From NCBI RefSeq assembly GCF_016405885.1, contig NZ_JAEKGC010000012.1, forward strand, positions 62,001 to 126,000: a DNA stretch of 64,000 nucleotides, in the 5' to 3' direction. The DNA is from Arthrobacter sp. MSA 4-2. GTDB lineage: Bacteria > Actinomycetota > Actinomycetes > Actinomycetales > Micrococcaceae. Positions 8,846 to 18,470 of the stretch are shown here, in pieces; within the stretch, counting starts at the first letter, position 1, and every line of letters begins with the position of its first letter. The notes under the pieces were generated by a model. It worked only from the letters and a program-made list of their open reading frames with translations. It had not been told where the DNA came from and made no database searches. A program made the translations under genes and the position numbers.

Positions 8846-9895
8846 CTACTCGCCGGTTGCCGCCTTGATGAGGGAGGAGCCCACGGCCTGGATCACTTCG
8901 GTGCCGTCCAGGCGGTCGAGCCACGGCCGGGGCAGGGCGGCCTCCCCGTACAGCGCCCCCAGAATGTTCCCGGTGACCGAGCCGGTCGTGTCGCTGTCGC
9001 CGTCGTGGTTCACGGCCAGGACGACGCCGGCGGTGAAGTGCTCCGCGGGGTCCGGCCGGGCGGAGGCGAGAGCGGCATAGACGGCAAGGGCGAGTGCCTC
9101 CGGCGCGAGCCATCCGCGGCCCAGCTTGTCGGGCAGCCGTTCGGGCGCGACAGGACCATCGGCGGCAAGGGTGGCAGCAGCCGTGAGGCTCCCGGCGAGC
9201 TCCGTATCGCCAAGGAACCCGGCATGGGCGACCGCGGACTGCACGGCGGCCTCAAGTCCCAGCTCGTCGAGGGCCAAGGCGCGGATGAGGTGGCTGAAGA
9301 CGGCGGCCGGAGTCTGCGCGGCGGGATGGCCGTGCGTCAGGGCCGCGGCGTCGAGGGTCAACCGGTCCGCCATCTGCCCGGGGATCCGCGGCACCAGGCC
9401 GAACGGAGCGGAGCGCATCAGCGCCCCCGATCCCTTGGCCTGCGGGTTGAGCGGACGCTTCCGGGTCCCCATGACCCCGGTGAGCAGCCCGGTGAGGCAG
9501 GCGTTGCCGGGGTCCCTGCGGTGGTGAAGGACCTCCTGGGCGTCGATCCACCGCGGCGGCGGAACCGGCGCGGGATCCGGAGCGGTTTCGCCCTGGGTCG
9601 CAAGCCAGCGCAGGTATGCCAGCCAGAGAATGGCCATCTCATCGGCCGACACGCCGTCATTGGCCCATTCGAGCGCCTCGACCAGTCCGTCGACCGTGTA
9701 CAGGGTCAGCTGGGTGTCATCCGAGAAGACGAACGGCGAACCGTCCTCCGGCGGAGCGGTCACCCCGCCGGGGCCGAACCGGGTGCGGATCGCCTCGAGG
9801 CTGTCGCGTTCGACCGTGTAGCCGAGGGCGTCTCCGAGTGCGCCGCCGAGCAGACTCCCGGACACCCGCTGGGGGTAGGTTGCGTGGTATGCCAT
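8846..9895 (-). CDS. ADP-ribosylglycohydrolase family protein
   Basis: 349 aa. VSGSLLGGALGDALGYTVE at the N-terminus, FSDDTQLTLYTVDGLVEAL (metal-binding S/T-D-D-T) and the C-terminal NHDGDSDTTGSVTGNILGALYG metal motif are the complete DraG/ARH signature with both metal sites. It removes ADP-ribose from proteins or small molecules. No ADP-ribosyltransferase or nitrogenase gene is nearby. Start ATG 9895 has a poor ribosome-binding site. It is convergent with the exonuclease and divergent from aquaporin. Confidence 0.92.
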   Translation of the reverse strand: MAYHATYPQRVSGSLLGGALGDALGYTVERDSLEAIRTRFGPGGVTAPPEDGSPFVFSDDTQLTLYTVDGLVEALEWANDGVSADEMAILWLAYLRWLATQGETAPDPAPVPPPRWIDAQEVLHHRRDPGNACLTGLLTGVMGTRKRPLNPQAKGSGALMRSAPFGLVPRIPGQMADRLTLDAAALTHGHPAAQTPAAVFSHLIRALALDELGLEAAVQSAVAHAGFLGDTELAGSLTAAATLAADGPVAPERLPDKLGRGWLAPEALALAVYAALASARPDPAEHFTAGVVLAVNHDGDSDTTGSVTGNILGALYGEAALPRPWLDRLDGTEVIQAVGSSLIKAATGE

Positions 9896-10012
9896 CGTTC
9901 AAGTCTAGGTCCGCCTAGGATGGGAGACTGGACGGGTGTGCGCCGCCGCCCGTAAGCGCGAGCGAGGGCGGCGGACACAGCCAATGGCCCCAACCGAAGG
10001 ACGCACTGCCCT

Positions 10013-10960
10013 ATGTCGCATGAAATCCAGCCCTCCACGGACGCGGGACAGGACCGGACCGGAGCCCTGGCCCCGCGCTCCTACGGCCCGGCTGCCCGGA
10101 CTGCCGCCGAGGCGGTCGGCTCGTTCGTTGTCGTCCTCACCGGACTGGGCGTCACCATGCTCAACACCCAGTCAGGCGTGCCCCCGACCCTGGCTTTCGG
10201 AATCGCGCTGCTCGCGGCGATGATCGCCTTCGGCTACATCTCCGGCGGGCATTTCAACCCCGCGGTCACCCTTGGCTCGGCCGTCGCCGGCCGCACCGGA
10301 TGGGGCTCCGTGCTGCCCTACATACTGGCCCAGCTTGTCGGCGGCCTCGCCGCCGCCGGCCTCCTGTGGCTTCTGCTCAGCGCCAACTCCCAGCTGACCG
10401 ACGTCAACGGACTCTTCGCCGCGGCCTCCAATGGCTTCGAGGAGCACTCGGCGGCGCAGTTCCCGCTGAGCAGCTCGTTCCTGGCCGAGGCCGTCTGCAC
10501 GGCCATCCTCGTCGCCGTGTTCCTCGGCGCCACCGCCCGGCACGCCGGCCGGAGCACCGCACCGTTCGCCGTCGGCCTGACCTACGCCGCCCTGCTCACC
10601 CTGCTGCTCCCGGTCACCAACGGCGGGCTCAACCCGGCACGATCCACCGCCTCGGCCCTGTTCACCGGTGACTGGGCGCCCGCCCAGCTGTGGCTGTTCT
10701 TCGCGGCGCCGCTCGTCGGAGCGGTCATCGCCGGTCTGGTCTTCCGAAGCGTCGACGCGGCCGGCCGGAAGTCCGAGTCAGCGCCCGCCGCGGCCGTCGC
10801 CACCACCGCTGCCCCTCCCGTCTCCACCGGCACGGACACGGTCGATGCCGCCACCGGAGCTCCGGCGGCAGCCCCGGCCGGCCCGGCGGCTTCTGCAGGT
10901 TCCGCGGACGACGCGCGCTCCTTCTTCGACAAGGGACCCGGGACGACGGGCCGCAGCTGA
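10013..10960 (+). CDS. MIP family channel (aquaporin/glycerol facilitator)
   Basis: 315 aa. Six membrane segments and both NPA boxes: SGGHFNPAVTLG (about residue 80) and GGLNPARST (about 205). The C-terminus has a 75-residue Ala/Pro-rich tail after the last helix, probably cytoplasmic and disordered. The Arg after the second NPA (ar/R filter) is present. Water versus glycerol selectivity cannot be settled by eye; no glycerol kinase is adjacent, which mildly favours an aquaporin role. A large hairpin follows the gene. Confidence 0.9.
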   Translation: MSHEIQPSTDAGQDRTGALAPRSYGPAARTAAEAVGSFVVVLTGLGVTMLNTQSGVPPTLAFGIALLAAMIAFGYISGGHFNPAVTLGSAVAGRTGWGSVLPYILAQLVGGLAAAGLLWLLLSANSQLTDVNGLFAAASNGFEEHSAAQFPLSSSFLAEAVCTAILVAVFLGATARHAGRSTAPFAVGLTYAALLTLLLPVTNGGLNPARSTASALFTGDWAPAQLWLFFAAPLVGAVIAGLVFRSVDAAGRKSESAPAAAVATTAAPPVSTGTDTVDAATGAPAAAPAGPAASAGSADDARSFFDKGPGTTGRS

Positions 10961-10978
10961 CGGCTCCCCACCCCCAGA

Positions 10979-11028
10979 CGCGGGCGCCGGGAAACCCCTT
11001 CGGGGGTGGAATTTCCCCGGCGCCCGCG
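10979..11028 (+). terminator. Hairpin after aquaporin gene
   Basis: Thirteen-base perfect arms (CGCGGGCGCCGGG at 10979 and its complement at 11016) enclose a second small hairpin (ACCCC-TTC-GGGGGT). No T-run follows, so termination strength is uncertain. Confidence 0.6.
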
Positions 11029-11071
11029 CGGTGCCCGCAGGAATGTCCGGGGCGGGCGGTAGCGTAAAAAT

Positions 11072-12232
11072 ATGCTGTTACTCCACACCTCGGATTGGCA
11101 CCTCGGCCGCTCCTTCCACGGAGCGGGAACCCTCGCAGCCCAGCGGATGTTTATTGACAATCTCGAAAAGACGGTGCGTGACGCCCAGGTGGACGTGGTG
11201 CTCGTCGCCGGGGACGTGTATGACCGGGCCCTGCCCGGGGTGGATGTTGTTGCGCTCTTTGACGAGGCGCTCGACCGGCTGCGCGCGGCGGGCGCCGAGG
11301 TGGTCATCTCGAGCGGCAACCACGACTCCGCGACCCGGCTGGGCTTCGGCGGACGCATCCTCGAACGCGGCGGAGTGCACCTGCGGACCCGAACCGAAGA
11401 CATCGGGCGGCCGATCACTTTTCCGCTCGGGCCCGGGGCCGAACTCGCCGTCTATGGCATCCCCTACCTTGAGCCCCGGGTCGTCGCCGGCGCTCTATCC
11501 GCCGAACCGACCCACTCAAGCGTCACCCGGGCCGCGGTGGGGTTGATCCAGGAGGACCTGCGCCGCCGGAGGTCCTCTGGCACCGTGCACTCGGTGGTGA
11601 TGGCCCACACCTTCGCCAGCGGCGGCATCAGCTCCGACAGCGAGCGGGAACTGGCACAGGGCGGGCTCGGCGCGGTCCCGCTGGACCTGTTCGATGCCTT
11701 CGACTACACGGCACTGGGCCACCTGCACGGGCAGCAGAAGCTTTCGCCCACGGTGAGGTACTCCGGTTCGCCGCTTGCCTACTCCTTCTCGGAGGCCCGC
11801 CAGACCAAGGGTGCCTGGCTCGTTGAGATCACCGCCGCGGGCCTTGGCCCGGTGACGCCCGTGCAGTGGCCGGCACCCAAGGAACTCGCGGTCCTCAAGG
11901 GCCGCATCGGGGACCTCCTGAGCGATGAGTCCCTCGCCGACGCCGAACACGCGTACTGCTCGATCACCCTTACCGATGCGGAGCGCCCGCCGCGCGCCAT
12001 GGAACGGCTCCGCGCCCGCTTCCCCGACACCCTCGTCCTCGCCTTCGAGCCCGAGGGCGGACACACCGGTGACCTGCGCACCTACAGCCAGCGCATCGCC
12101 GCAGCGACGAACGACGCCGAAATCTGCTGCGGGTTCCTCGAGCACGTGCGCTCGCGCGAGGCCTCACCCGAGGAGCGCGAACTCCTGGCCGCAACCGTGG
12201 ACGCCGCCCTCAGCCTTGCCTCCGAGCGGTGA
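11072..12232 (+). CDS. sbcD: Exonuclease SbcCD subunit D
   Basis: 386 aa. All calcineurin-type nuclease motifs are present: LLLHTSDWHLG, VVLVAGDVYDR, VISSGNHDSATR, VMAHTF and ALGHLHG. It forms the Mn-dependent nuclease subunit of SbcCD (Mre11 homologue), which opens hairpins and trims blocked DNA ends. The partner sbcC starts 90 nt downstream on the same strand. The protein is of normal length with the usual capping domain in the C-terminal third. Confidence 0.95.
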   Translation: MLLLHTSDWHLGRSFHGAGTLAAQRMFIDNLEKTVRDAQVDVVLVAGDVYDRALPGVDVVALFDEALDRLRAAGAEVVISSGNHDSATRLGFGGRILERGGVHLRTRTEDIGRPITFPLGPGAELAVYGIPYLEPRVVAGALSAEPTHSSVTRAAVGLIQEDLRRRRSSGTVHSVVMAHTFASGGISSDSERELAQGGLGAVPLDLFDAFDYTALGHLHGQQKLSPTVRYSGSPLAYSFSEARQTKGAWLVEITAAGLGPVTPVQWPAPKELAVLKGRIGDLLSDESLADAEHAYCSITLTDAERPPRAMERLRARFPDTLVLAFEPEGGHTGDLRTYSQRIAAATNDAEICCGFLEHVRSREASPEERELLAATVDAALSLASER

Positions 12233-12322
12233 GCCGCCGGTCGCGGGACCCAATAGCTAACCAGACCCAGACGATGACCGGCCCAGAAGCAGTCCAGTGA
12301 ACAGGAACAGGGGAAAAGCAGC

Positions 12323-15300
12323 GTGAGGATCTCCCGCCTTGAAATCCAGGCCTTCGGCCCCTTCGCCGGGCGGCAGGTCGTGGATTTCGACGCGCTGAGC
12401 GCCCAGGGCCTGTTCCTGCTCAACGGCCCGACGGGTGCGGGGAAGTCGAGTGTCCTCGACGCGATCTGCTACGCGCTGTACGGATCGGTGCCCGGGGTCC
12501 GGCAGGGCGCCAAGCGCCTGCGCAGCGACCATGCTCCCGTCGGGCTCGCTCCGGAGGTCGAGCTCGAGTTCACCGTCGGCGCGCGCAGGTTCTCGGTCAC
12601 CCGGTCCCCGCAGTGGGAGCGGCCCTCGAAGCGCGGCGGCGGAACCACGACCGAGCAGGCCCGGACCCTGCTCCAGGAATTCGTCGACGGCGCCTGGATG
12701 CAGAAGTCCGCCCGCAACGACGAGGCGGGCCTCGAGCTGCTGAATGTGCTGGGCATGGACAAGGAACAGTTCACCCGGGTGGTGATGCTGCCGCAGGGCG
12801 AGTTCGCTGCCTTCCTGCGCGCCGATGCCGGTTCCCGGCGCGAGCTGCTCCAGCGCCTGTTCTCCACCGATCGATTCGAGAACATTGAAAAACTGCTGAG
12901 CGACCAGGCCGGCCAGGCGGCGTCCCGCCTGGCCGCCGCGGAGGACGGACAGCGGCAGACCATCCAACGGGCGCTCGACGAGGCGGCACGGCACGGCATC
13001 GAAGCCGACCCTCCGGCCGACGACGGGCCCGCGCCGGGCGGCCAGGCGGTTGTGCAGACGCTGCTCGAAGCCGTCGCTGCCCGTTCCGCCGAAGCGGCGG
13101 CAGCGGCAGACCGGACGGCGCAGCAGCTGGAACAGGACAAGGCGCGCTACTCCGGGCTCGCCACGGCTCGGGCACGGGCGGTCGCGCTCGAGCGGCACCG
13201 TACCGCCCAGGCGGAACACGGCGCCGGCGCCGCGGAGGCGGCGGCGCTGGTGGCGGCCATGGAGCGGCACCAGGACGCCCGCCTGCTGGCCGGGGTCCTC
13301 GACGCAGCCGAAGACGCCGGCCTCGAACACGAGGACTGCAATGCCCGCTACGACAGCGCCCTCCACGCGCTGCGGACCGACGTCACCGCGGCCGCCTACC
13401 TCAAGGGTGCCGATGACGGCACCGATGCCCTCTTCGACCTGGCGCCCACTTCCGCCCGGCTCGACGCCGCGGCCCGCGCCGCGGCCTCGGATCTGGGAGT
13501 GCTGCAGGCTGCACTCCCCGACGAGGACAGGCTGCAGGGACTCAACGACCGAGTCCGGGACACCTTGGCGGAGCGTGCCTCACTGGCCGACCGGACCACC
13601 GGGCTGGAGGAGCGGCTGGCCGAGCTGCGCGCGGACAAGGCGCTGCTTGAGCAGGAGGCCGCAGGGCTGAGGGAAACCGCGGGGCAGGAGACCCGCTGCG
13701 CCGAGGCGCTTGAGGCCACCCGGGCGCTTGAGGCCACCATCGCCGAGCATGCGCAGGCGGAGCAGCGGCGCTCCGTGGCCGAGACGAACTACATGGCAGC
13801 ACACGAGGAGCACCTCCGCCTCAAGGAAGCCTGGCTGACCCGGCTGCAGCTGCGCCTTGAGCAGGCCGCCGTCGAGCTCGCGGGCCAGCTCGAAGACGGC
13901 AAGGAGTGTGCCGTCTGCGGCAGCCTCGAGCACCCCGCCCCGGCCCGGGCGGGCGCCGACGAGAGGGTCACCCACGCCGACGAACAGGCGGCCCGGGAGG
14001 CCCACGCGGCGGCGGAGGCACGCTTGAATGAGGCGCGGTCACTGCGGGACGCCGCCGTGCTTGAAGCGGCCCGGCTCGCCGCCCTCGGTGGAGAACGGGA
14101 CGCGGCCGTTGCCCGGGAGGCGACCCAGCAGGCGCAGGCCCGGCTCGCCGAGGCGCGCCGGGCCCAGCAGGAGCTTGAGGACGCCGCGGCACGGATCGAC
14201 GCGCTCGTCGCCAGGGAACAGCAGATCCTCGCGCAGCAGGAGGACGCGGGCCGGGCCGCCGCCGAGGCCGCCGCCCAACTGCGGAGTCTTGAGGATCAGG
14301 CCGGGGAACTCGCAGCGCGCCTCGAACACCACCGGGGCGGTTTCGGTACCCTCCACGAGCGCGCGGAGGCAGTCGATTCCGCTCGTGCCGTGCTCGTCGC
14401 GGCCCGGGAGGCCCTCGAAGCCCTCGACCGGGCCGCGGGGCGCAGGGACAAGGCCGGAAGCGCCCTCGCCGACGCCCTCGCCGGCTCCCACTTCGACGGA
14501 GCCGCCGCCGTCCGGGAGGCCCTCCTCGAACCGGCAGCGCTCGAGGAGACCCTGCGCCGCATCCGCGCCCATGAGGCGGCAGGGCACCGGCTCGAGGCCG
14601 AGAGGGAAAGCCCTGACATCACCGCCGCCCTTCAGGACGAGGCCGAGGGCCGCTGCGTCCCCTCCGAGGATGAGGTCGAGGCCGCGGGCCGCGATTACAC
14701 CGCGCTGGGGGAGAGGGCAGCCGACGAGGCGGTGGCCGTGCGGCTGCTTGAGCAGTCTCGAACCCAGCTCCGGGCCTACAACGCCCTGCTGGTGGAACAG
14801 GAGGCGGCCGTCGCGCCGCTGCGGGAGAGGCACGCGCTGCTGCGCTCGGTGGCCGACTCCGCCCGGGGCGGCGGCGAGAACCGGTACAAGATGCCGCTGA
14901 GCACCTATGTCCTCGCGTCGCGCCTCGAACAGGTCGCGGAGGCCGCGACCGAGCGGCTGCTGGCCATGACGGACGGGCGCTTCGCCCTCGTGCACAGCGA
15001 CGCGCTGGCCGGGAACAAGAAGGCCGGGCTGGGGCTGAGTGTCATCGACGGGTGGACCGGAAACCGCAGGGACACCTCGACGCTCTCCGGTGGGGAATCC
15101 TTCATGGCGTCCCTGGCCATGGCGCTCGGCCTCGCAGACGTCGTGCAGCAGGAGGCAGGCGGCATCGACATTGAGACGCTCTTCGTCGATGAGGGCTTCG
15201 GCTCGCTCGATGACCAGGCACTGGAACAGGTGATGGACGCCCTCGACGGCCTGCGCAGCGGAGGCAGGGTCGTCGGCCTCGTCAGCCACGTCGCCGAACT

Positions 15301-15388
15301 GAAACTGCGCATCCCGGCCCAGCTCCAGGTCCATAAGGACCGGGAAGGCTCGCGCCTGGAATTTGTGGATCAACTCCAGATGGTGTAG
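12323..15388 (+). CDS. sbcC: Exonuclease SbcCD subunit C (SMC-like ATPase)
   Basis: 1021 aa from a GTG. Walker A LLNGPTGAGKSS is at about 32-43; two long Glu/Ala-rich coiled coils flank the zinc hook CAVC near 529; the ABC signature LSGGESFMASLAMALG is near 921 and Walker B LFVDEGFGSLDD near 953. The Rad50-like ATPase tethers DNA and gates SbcD. Length and order are normal. The coiled coils make the antisense frames look open, but those are shadows. It overlaps nothing upstream; an MFS gene follows 64 nt downstream. Confidence 0.96.
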   Translation: MRISRLEIQAFGPFAGRQVVDFDALSAQGLFLLNGPTGAGKSSVLDAICYALYGSVPGVRQGAKRLRSDHAPVGLAPEVELEFTVGARRFSVTRSPQWERPSKRGGGTTTEQARTLLQEFVDGAWMQKSARNDEAGLELLNVLGMDKEQFTRVVMLPQGEFAAFLRADAGSRRELLQRLFSTDRFENIEKLLSDQAGQAASRLAAAEDGQRQTIQRALDEAARHGIEADPPADDGPAPGGQAVVQTLLEAVAARSAEAAAAADRTAQQLEQDKARYSGLATARARAVALERHRTAQAEHGAGAAEAAALVAAMERHQDARLLAGVLDAAEDAGLEHEDCNARYDSALHALRTDVTAAAYLKGADDGTDALFDLAPTSARLDAAARAAASDLGVLQAALPDEDRLQGLNDRVRDTLAERASLADRTTGLEERLAELRADKALLEQEAAGLRETAGQETRCAEALEATRALEATIAEHAQAEQRRSVAETNYMAAHEEHLRLKEAWLTRLQLRLEQAAVELAGQLEDGKECAVCGSLEHPAPARAGADERVTHADEQAAREAHAAAEARLNEARSLRDAAVLEAARLAALGGERDAAVAREATQQAQARLAEARRAQQELEDAAARIDALVAREQQILAQQEDAGRAAAEAAAQLRSLEDQAGELAARLEHHRGGFGTLHERAEAVDSARAVLVAAREALEALDRAAGRRDKAGSALADALAGSHFDGAAAVREALLEPAALEETLRRIRAHEAAGHRLEAERESPDITAALQDEAEGRCVPSEDEVEAAGRDYTALGERAADEAVAVRLLEQSRTQLRAYNALLVEQEAAVAPLRERHALLRSVADSARGGGENRYKMPLSTYVLASRLEQVAEAATERLLAMTDGRFALVHSDALAGNKKAGLGLSVIDGWTGNRRDTSTLSGGESFMASLAMALGLADVVQQEAGGIDIETLFVDEGFGSLDDQALEQVMDALDGLRSGGRVVGLVSHVAELKLRIPAQLQVHKDREGSRLEFVDQLQMV

Positions 15389-15452
15389 ATTCACTCAGTT
15401 ACCGGGTAGGGCGCATCGGGAGGAGGGACGATGCGCGATTCGAAGCACCCGG

Positions 15453-16790
15453 ATGACAATGAACGCAATTCCTTCCCTCAGCCCCGCTGCCGAACGTTCC
15501 CCCGCCGCCCCTGAGCGGCCCCGCCGGTTTGGCCGCTTCGGCCGCCTCCCGCAGCTTGCCGGCACCTCCTTCCTCTCCGTCGGGTTTCTGGCACGGCTTC
15601 CCCTTGCCATGCTGACCGTCGGCGCCCTGACCATCGTGACCTCGGCCAGCGGCTCCTACGCGCTGGGCGGGTTCGCGGCCGGCGCCGTCGGCATCGGCTC
15701 CGCCCTCGGCGCGCCGATCCTCGGCTTCCTCGCCGACCGCTTCGGCCAGCGGGTGGTCCTGCTGCCGGCGGCCGCCCTCAACACCGTCGCCATCGGGGCC
15801 CTGGTGGTACTCGCCCTTGCCCTCACCGGAACCGCCGCCGCGGCCGCCGTTCCCGTCCTGGCCGCCGCCTTCCTCGCCGGCTTCACCTCCCCCCAGATCG
15901 GGCCGCTCGCGCGGGTGCGGTGGGTGGCGATGACGCGCAGGCCCTCCGATCTCGACACGGCCATGTCCTACGAAAGCACCGCCGACGAGCTGACGTTCGT
16001 CCTCGGGCCCGCCCTGGTCGGCCTCCTCGCAAGCCTCGCCGCCCCCTGGGTCCCCCTGACCCTTGCCGCGGTGCTGACTCTGGCCATGGTGAGCGCATTC
16101 GCCGTCCACCCCACCGGCCGCCTGGTCGGATCCTCCCGCGGCCGCTCCGACGTTCAGGAGCCGGGGCCGGCCGTGACCGGCCGGCGGTCTCGCCTGCTGA
16201 TCTCCATCCCCGTGCTGGGCATGGTCGCGATGGGCACCTTCTTCGGGGGGACCCAGACGACGCTCACCGCCTTCGCCGGGCAGTTCGACGCCGCCTCCGC
16301 CGCGGGGCTGCTCTACGCGGTCATGGGGCTGAGTTCGGCTGGTGCTGCCCTGTCGGTAGCCTTCTGGCCTGCCTCCTTTCAGCACTCCTGGCGGTGGATC
16401 GCCTCGGCGGCCGGCATGGTCGGCCTGGCCGCGCTGTTGTTCCTGCCCTCGGGCCTTCCGGCAATGGTGTTCGTCCTGTTCCTCCTCGGTATCCCCGTGG
16501 GGCCGACCATGGTCTCGATCTTCAGCATCGGGTCGATGGTGGCGCCCCGGCGCCTGCTCGGCACGGTCATGACCCTGCTCGCCAGCGGCATCGTCGCCGG
16601 GTCGGCCCTCGGCTCCGCCGTCGCCGGGTCCCTCGCGGAGAGCGCAGGGACCGGGGCCGCCTTCGCGGTGCCGGTGCTCGCAGCCGCCGCGCTCCTAGTG
16701 CTGGGCCTGACCGGTGCGGCCGGACTCCGGGCGCACCGCCGGTCCGTCGAGGCCACCGCCGCCGCTGCGTCAGGCGCCATGGGCTCCTGA
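15453..16790 (+). CDS. MFS transporter
   Basis: 445 aa with about 12 hydrophobic segments after a 35-residue basic/proline-rich N-terminus. The motif A-like loop GFLADRFGQRVVLLPAAAL lies between TM2 and TM3, typical of drug:H+ antiporter-1 type efflux carriers. No adjacent regulator. The start is uncertain: ATG 15453 and 15459 are in frame with weak Shine-Dalgarno, while a strong GGAGGAGGG lies before an out-of-frame ATG at 15431 that opens a 27-codon overlapping ORF. Substrate unknown. A strong hairpin terminates the gene. Confidence 0.82.
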   Translation: MTMNAIPSLSPAAERSPAAPERPRRFGRFGRLPQLAGTSFLSVGFLARLPLAMLTVGALTIVTSASGSYALGGFAAGAVGIGSALGAPILGFLADRFGQRVVLLPAAALNTVAIGALVVLALALTGTAAAAAVPVLAAAFLAGFTSPQIGPLARVRWVAMTRRPSDLDTAMSYESTADELTFVLGPALVGLLASLAAPWVPLTLAAVLTLAMVSAFAVHPTGRLVGSSRGRSDVQEPGPAVTGRRSRLLISIPVLGMVAMGTFFGGTQTTLTAFAGQFDAASAAGLLYAVMGLSSAGAALSVAFWPASFQHSWRWIASAAGMVGLAALLFLPSGLPAMVFVLFLLGIPVGPTMVSIFSIGSMVAPRRLLGTVMTLLASGIVAGSALGSAVAGSLAESAGTGAAFAVPVLAAAALLVLGLTGAAGLRAHRRSVEATAAAASGAMGS

Positions 16791-16871
16791 CGGGACAGCC
16801 CTTCGCGGGATTCAGCCCCGCCTCCGCCGGCACCCCGGCCGCAGCGAAGTCTTGACGCGCGGAAATTGATC

Positions 16872-16905
16872 CGCAGGACCTCCCCCATCCCGGGGAGGTC
16901 CTGCG
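16872..16905 (+). terminator. Rho-independent-like hairpin after the first MFS gene
   Basis: Perfect 14-bp stem (CGCAGGACCTCCCC and complement) with a 6-nt loop CATCCC, followed by TATGATTTAG. It lies 82 nt past the stop. Confidence 0.75.
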
Positions 16906-16923
16906 TATGATTTAGCTCACATA

Positions 16924-16941
16924 ACCGAACGTTCTGTCGGT
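16924..16941. promoter_or_regulatory. Possible TetR-type operator upstream of MHS transporter
   Basis: ACCGAACGTTCTGTCGGT has outer arms ACCGA/TCGGT and contains the palindrome GAACGTTC. This resembles the ACCGAACG-type sites of many actinobacterial TetR regulators. It sits 28 nt before the start codon. No TetR gene is in the window. Confidence 0.4.
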
Positions 16942-16968
16942 AATGTTTTTCCGTCCCTTGGAGTGACA

Positions 16969-18297
16969 ATGACGTCTTTCACTGCTGCGAAGGCCACGGG
17001 CCACCGCACATCACGCGAGGAGCGCCGGGTCCTTGCCGGCACCCTCGTCGGCACCACGATCGAGTGGTACGACTTCTTCATCTTCGCCCAGCTCACCGCC
17101 ACGGTGCTGAGCGCGTTGTTCCTGACTCCTCTCGAGGAGTCCAACCCCGGCCTGGCGCAGATCCTCGCATTCTCCACGGTCGGCATCAGCTTCCTCTTCC
17201 GTCCCTTGGGCGCGATCGTCGCCGGACACCTCGGTGACCGTATCGGCCGGAAGTCGGTCCTCGTTTTCACCCTGATCCTGATGGGCACGGCCACGGCCCT
17301 GATCGGGCTCCTTCCCACCTATGCCTCGATCGGGGTGTGGGCGCCAATCCTGCTCATCCTCCTGCGTATCGTCCAGGGGTTCTCCGCCGGTGGTGAATGG
17401 GGCGGTGCGGCCCTGATGTCGGTGGAACACGCCCCGGTGGGCAAGCGGGGCCTGTTCGGTGCCTACCCGCAGATCGGGGTCCCGATCGGGATGATCCTGG
17501 CCACCGGCACGCTGCTGCTGCTGCGCACCACCATGTCGGCGGACCAGTTCCTCGAATGGGGCTGGCGGGTGCCGTTCCTGCTTTCGGTCGTGCTGATCGT
17601 CGTCGGCTACCTGATCCGCCGTGCCGTGAGCGAAAGCCCCGTCTTCAAGGAGATGCTGGCCCGCAAGGGTGAGAGCAAGGCGCCGCTGCGCCAGCTGTTC
17701 CGGAAGAACACCCGCGAGGTGCTCCTCGCCGCCGCCATCTTCATCGGCAACAACGCCGCAGGCTACCTGGTCATCGCGTTCTTCATCTCCTACGCCACCA
17801 AGTCGCTGGAGATGCCCCTGGTGCCGGTGCTGCTGGCGACGACGCTCGCCTCCTTCGGCTGGCTGATCTTCACGATGGTCGGCGGCTGGCTCTCGGACCG
17901 GATCGGCCGCGTGCGGACCTTCCAAATCGGCTACGCGCTGGTGTTCGTGTGGATGCTGCCGATGTTCCTGCTCGTCGACACCGCCAACATCTTCCTCTAC
18001 GGGTTGGGCCTGTTCGTCCTCACCATCGGCCTGGGCCTTTCCTACGGGCCCATGTCCGCGATGTACGCGGAGATGTTCCCCGCCAACGTGCGCTACTCCG
18101 GAATCTCCATCGGGTACGCGCTCGGCGCGATCCTGGGCGGGGCGTTCGCGGCGATGGTCGCGCAGCTGCTGCTCGAGACCTACCAGTGGTCGGGGGCCGT
18201 GGCGATCTACATCATGATCCTGTGCGCCATCTCCTTCGTCGGGGTCACCCTGGCCCGGGAGACCCGCGGTGCGCCGCTTGGAGTCTCCCAGCACTAA
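16969..18297 (+). CDS. MHS family MFS transporter (metabolite:H+ symporter)
   Basis: 442 aa from ATG 16969 (GGAG at 16960); a GTG at 16963 overlaps that ribosome-binding site. GTLVGTTIEWYDFFIFAQLTA, the RPLGAIVAGHLGDRIGRKSVLV loop, and IVQGFSAGGEWGGAALMSVEHAP are hallmarks of the ShiA/ProP/KgtP metabolite symporter family. Twelve membrane segments are expected. The substrate is probably an organic acid, shikimate-like compound or betaine, but it cannot be chosen. The gene is monocistronic, between two hairpins, with a possible TetR-type operator upstream. Confidence 0.92.
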   Translation: MTSFTAAKATGHRTSREERRVLAGTLVGTTIEWYDFFIFAQLTATVLSALFLTPLEESNPGLAQILAFSTVGISFLFRPLGAIVAGHLGDRIGRKSVLVFTLILMGTATALIGLLPTYASIGVWAPILLILLRIVQGFSAGGEWGGAALMSVEHAPVGKRGLFGAYPQIGVPIGMILATGTLLLLRTTMSADQFLEWGWRVPFLLSVVLIVVGYLIRRAVSESPVFKEMLARKGESKAPLRQLFRKNTREVLLAAAIFIGNNAAGYLVIAFFISYATKSLEMPLVPVLLATTLASFGWLIFTMVGGWLSDRIGRVRTFQIGYALVFVWMLPMFLLVDTANIFLYGLGLFVLTIGLGLSYGPMSAMYAEMFPANVRYSGISIGYALGAILGGAFAAMVAQLLLETYQWSGAVAIYIMILCAISFVGVTLARETRGAPLGVSQH

Positions 18298-18353
18298 GCC
18301 GGCACGCCCGGGGCCGTCGACGGCGGCGTCCGGGAGCACAGGCGCAGCAGACA

Positions 18354-18396
18354 AAAGACCGGAGGGCCAGGAAACCAACCTGGCCCTCCGGTCTTT
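18354..18396 (+). terminator. Strong hairpin terminator after MHS transporter
   Basis: Perfect 18-bp stem beginning AAAGACCGGAGGGCCAGG, 7-nt loop AAACCAA, right arm ending in GTCTTT. It separates the transporter from the small acidic gene. Confidence 0.85.
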
Positions 18397-18470
18397 CACG
18401 TTGCCCCCGGGGCTCCTAGGATCGAAGGAACGATGGATCGAAGGAGCGAACACCTACGCCGGAGGATGAA

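Noticed and set aside
17011-18453. Open frame of 480 codons on the minus strand
   Set aside because: Antisense to the MHS transporter; rich in Asp/Glu/Gln/His as expected for a reversed membrane-protein gene.
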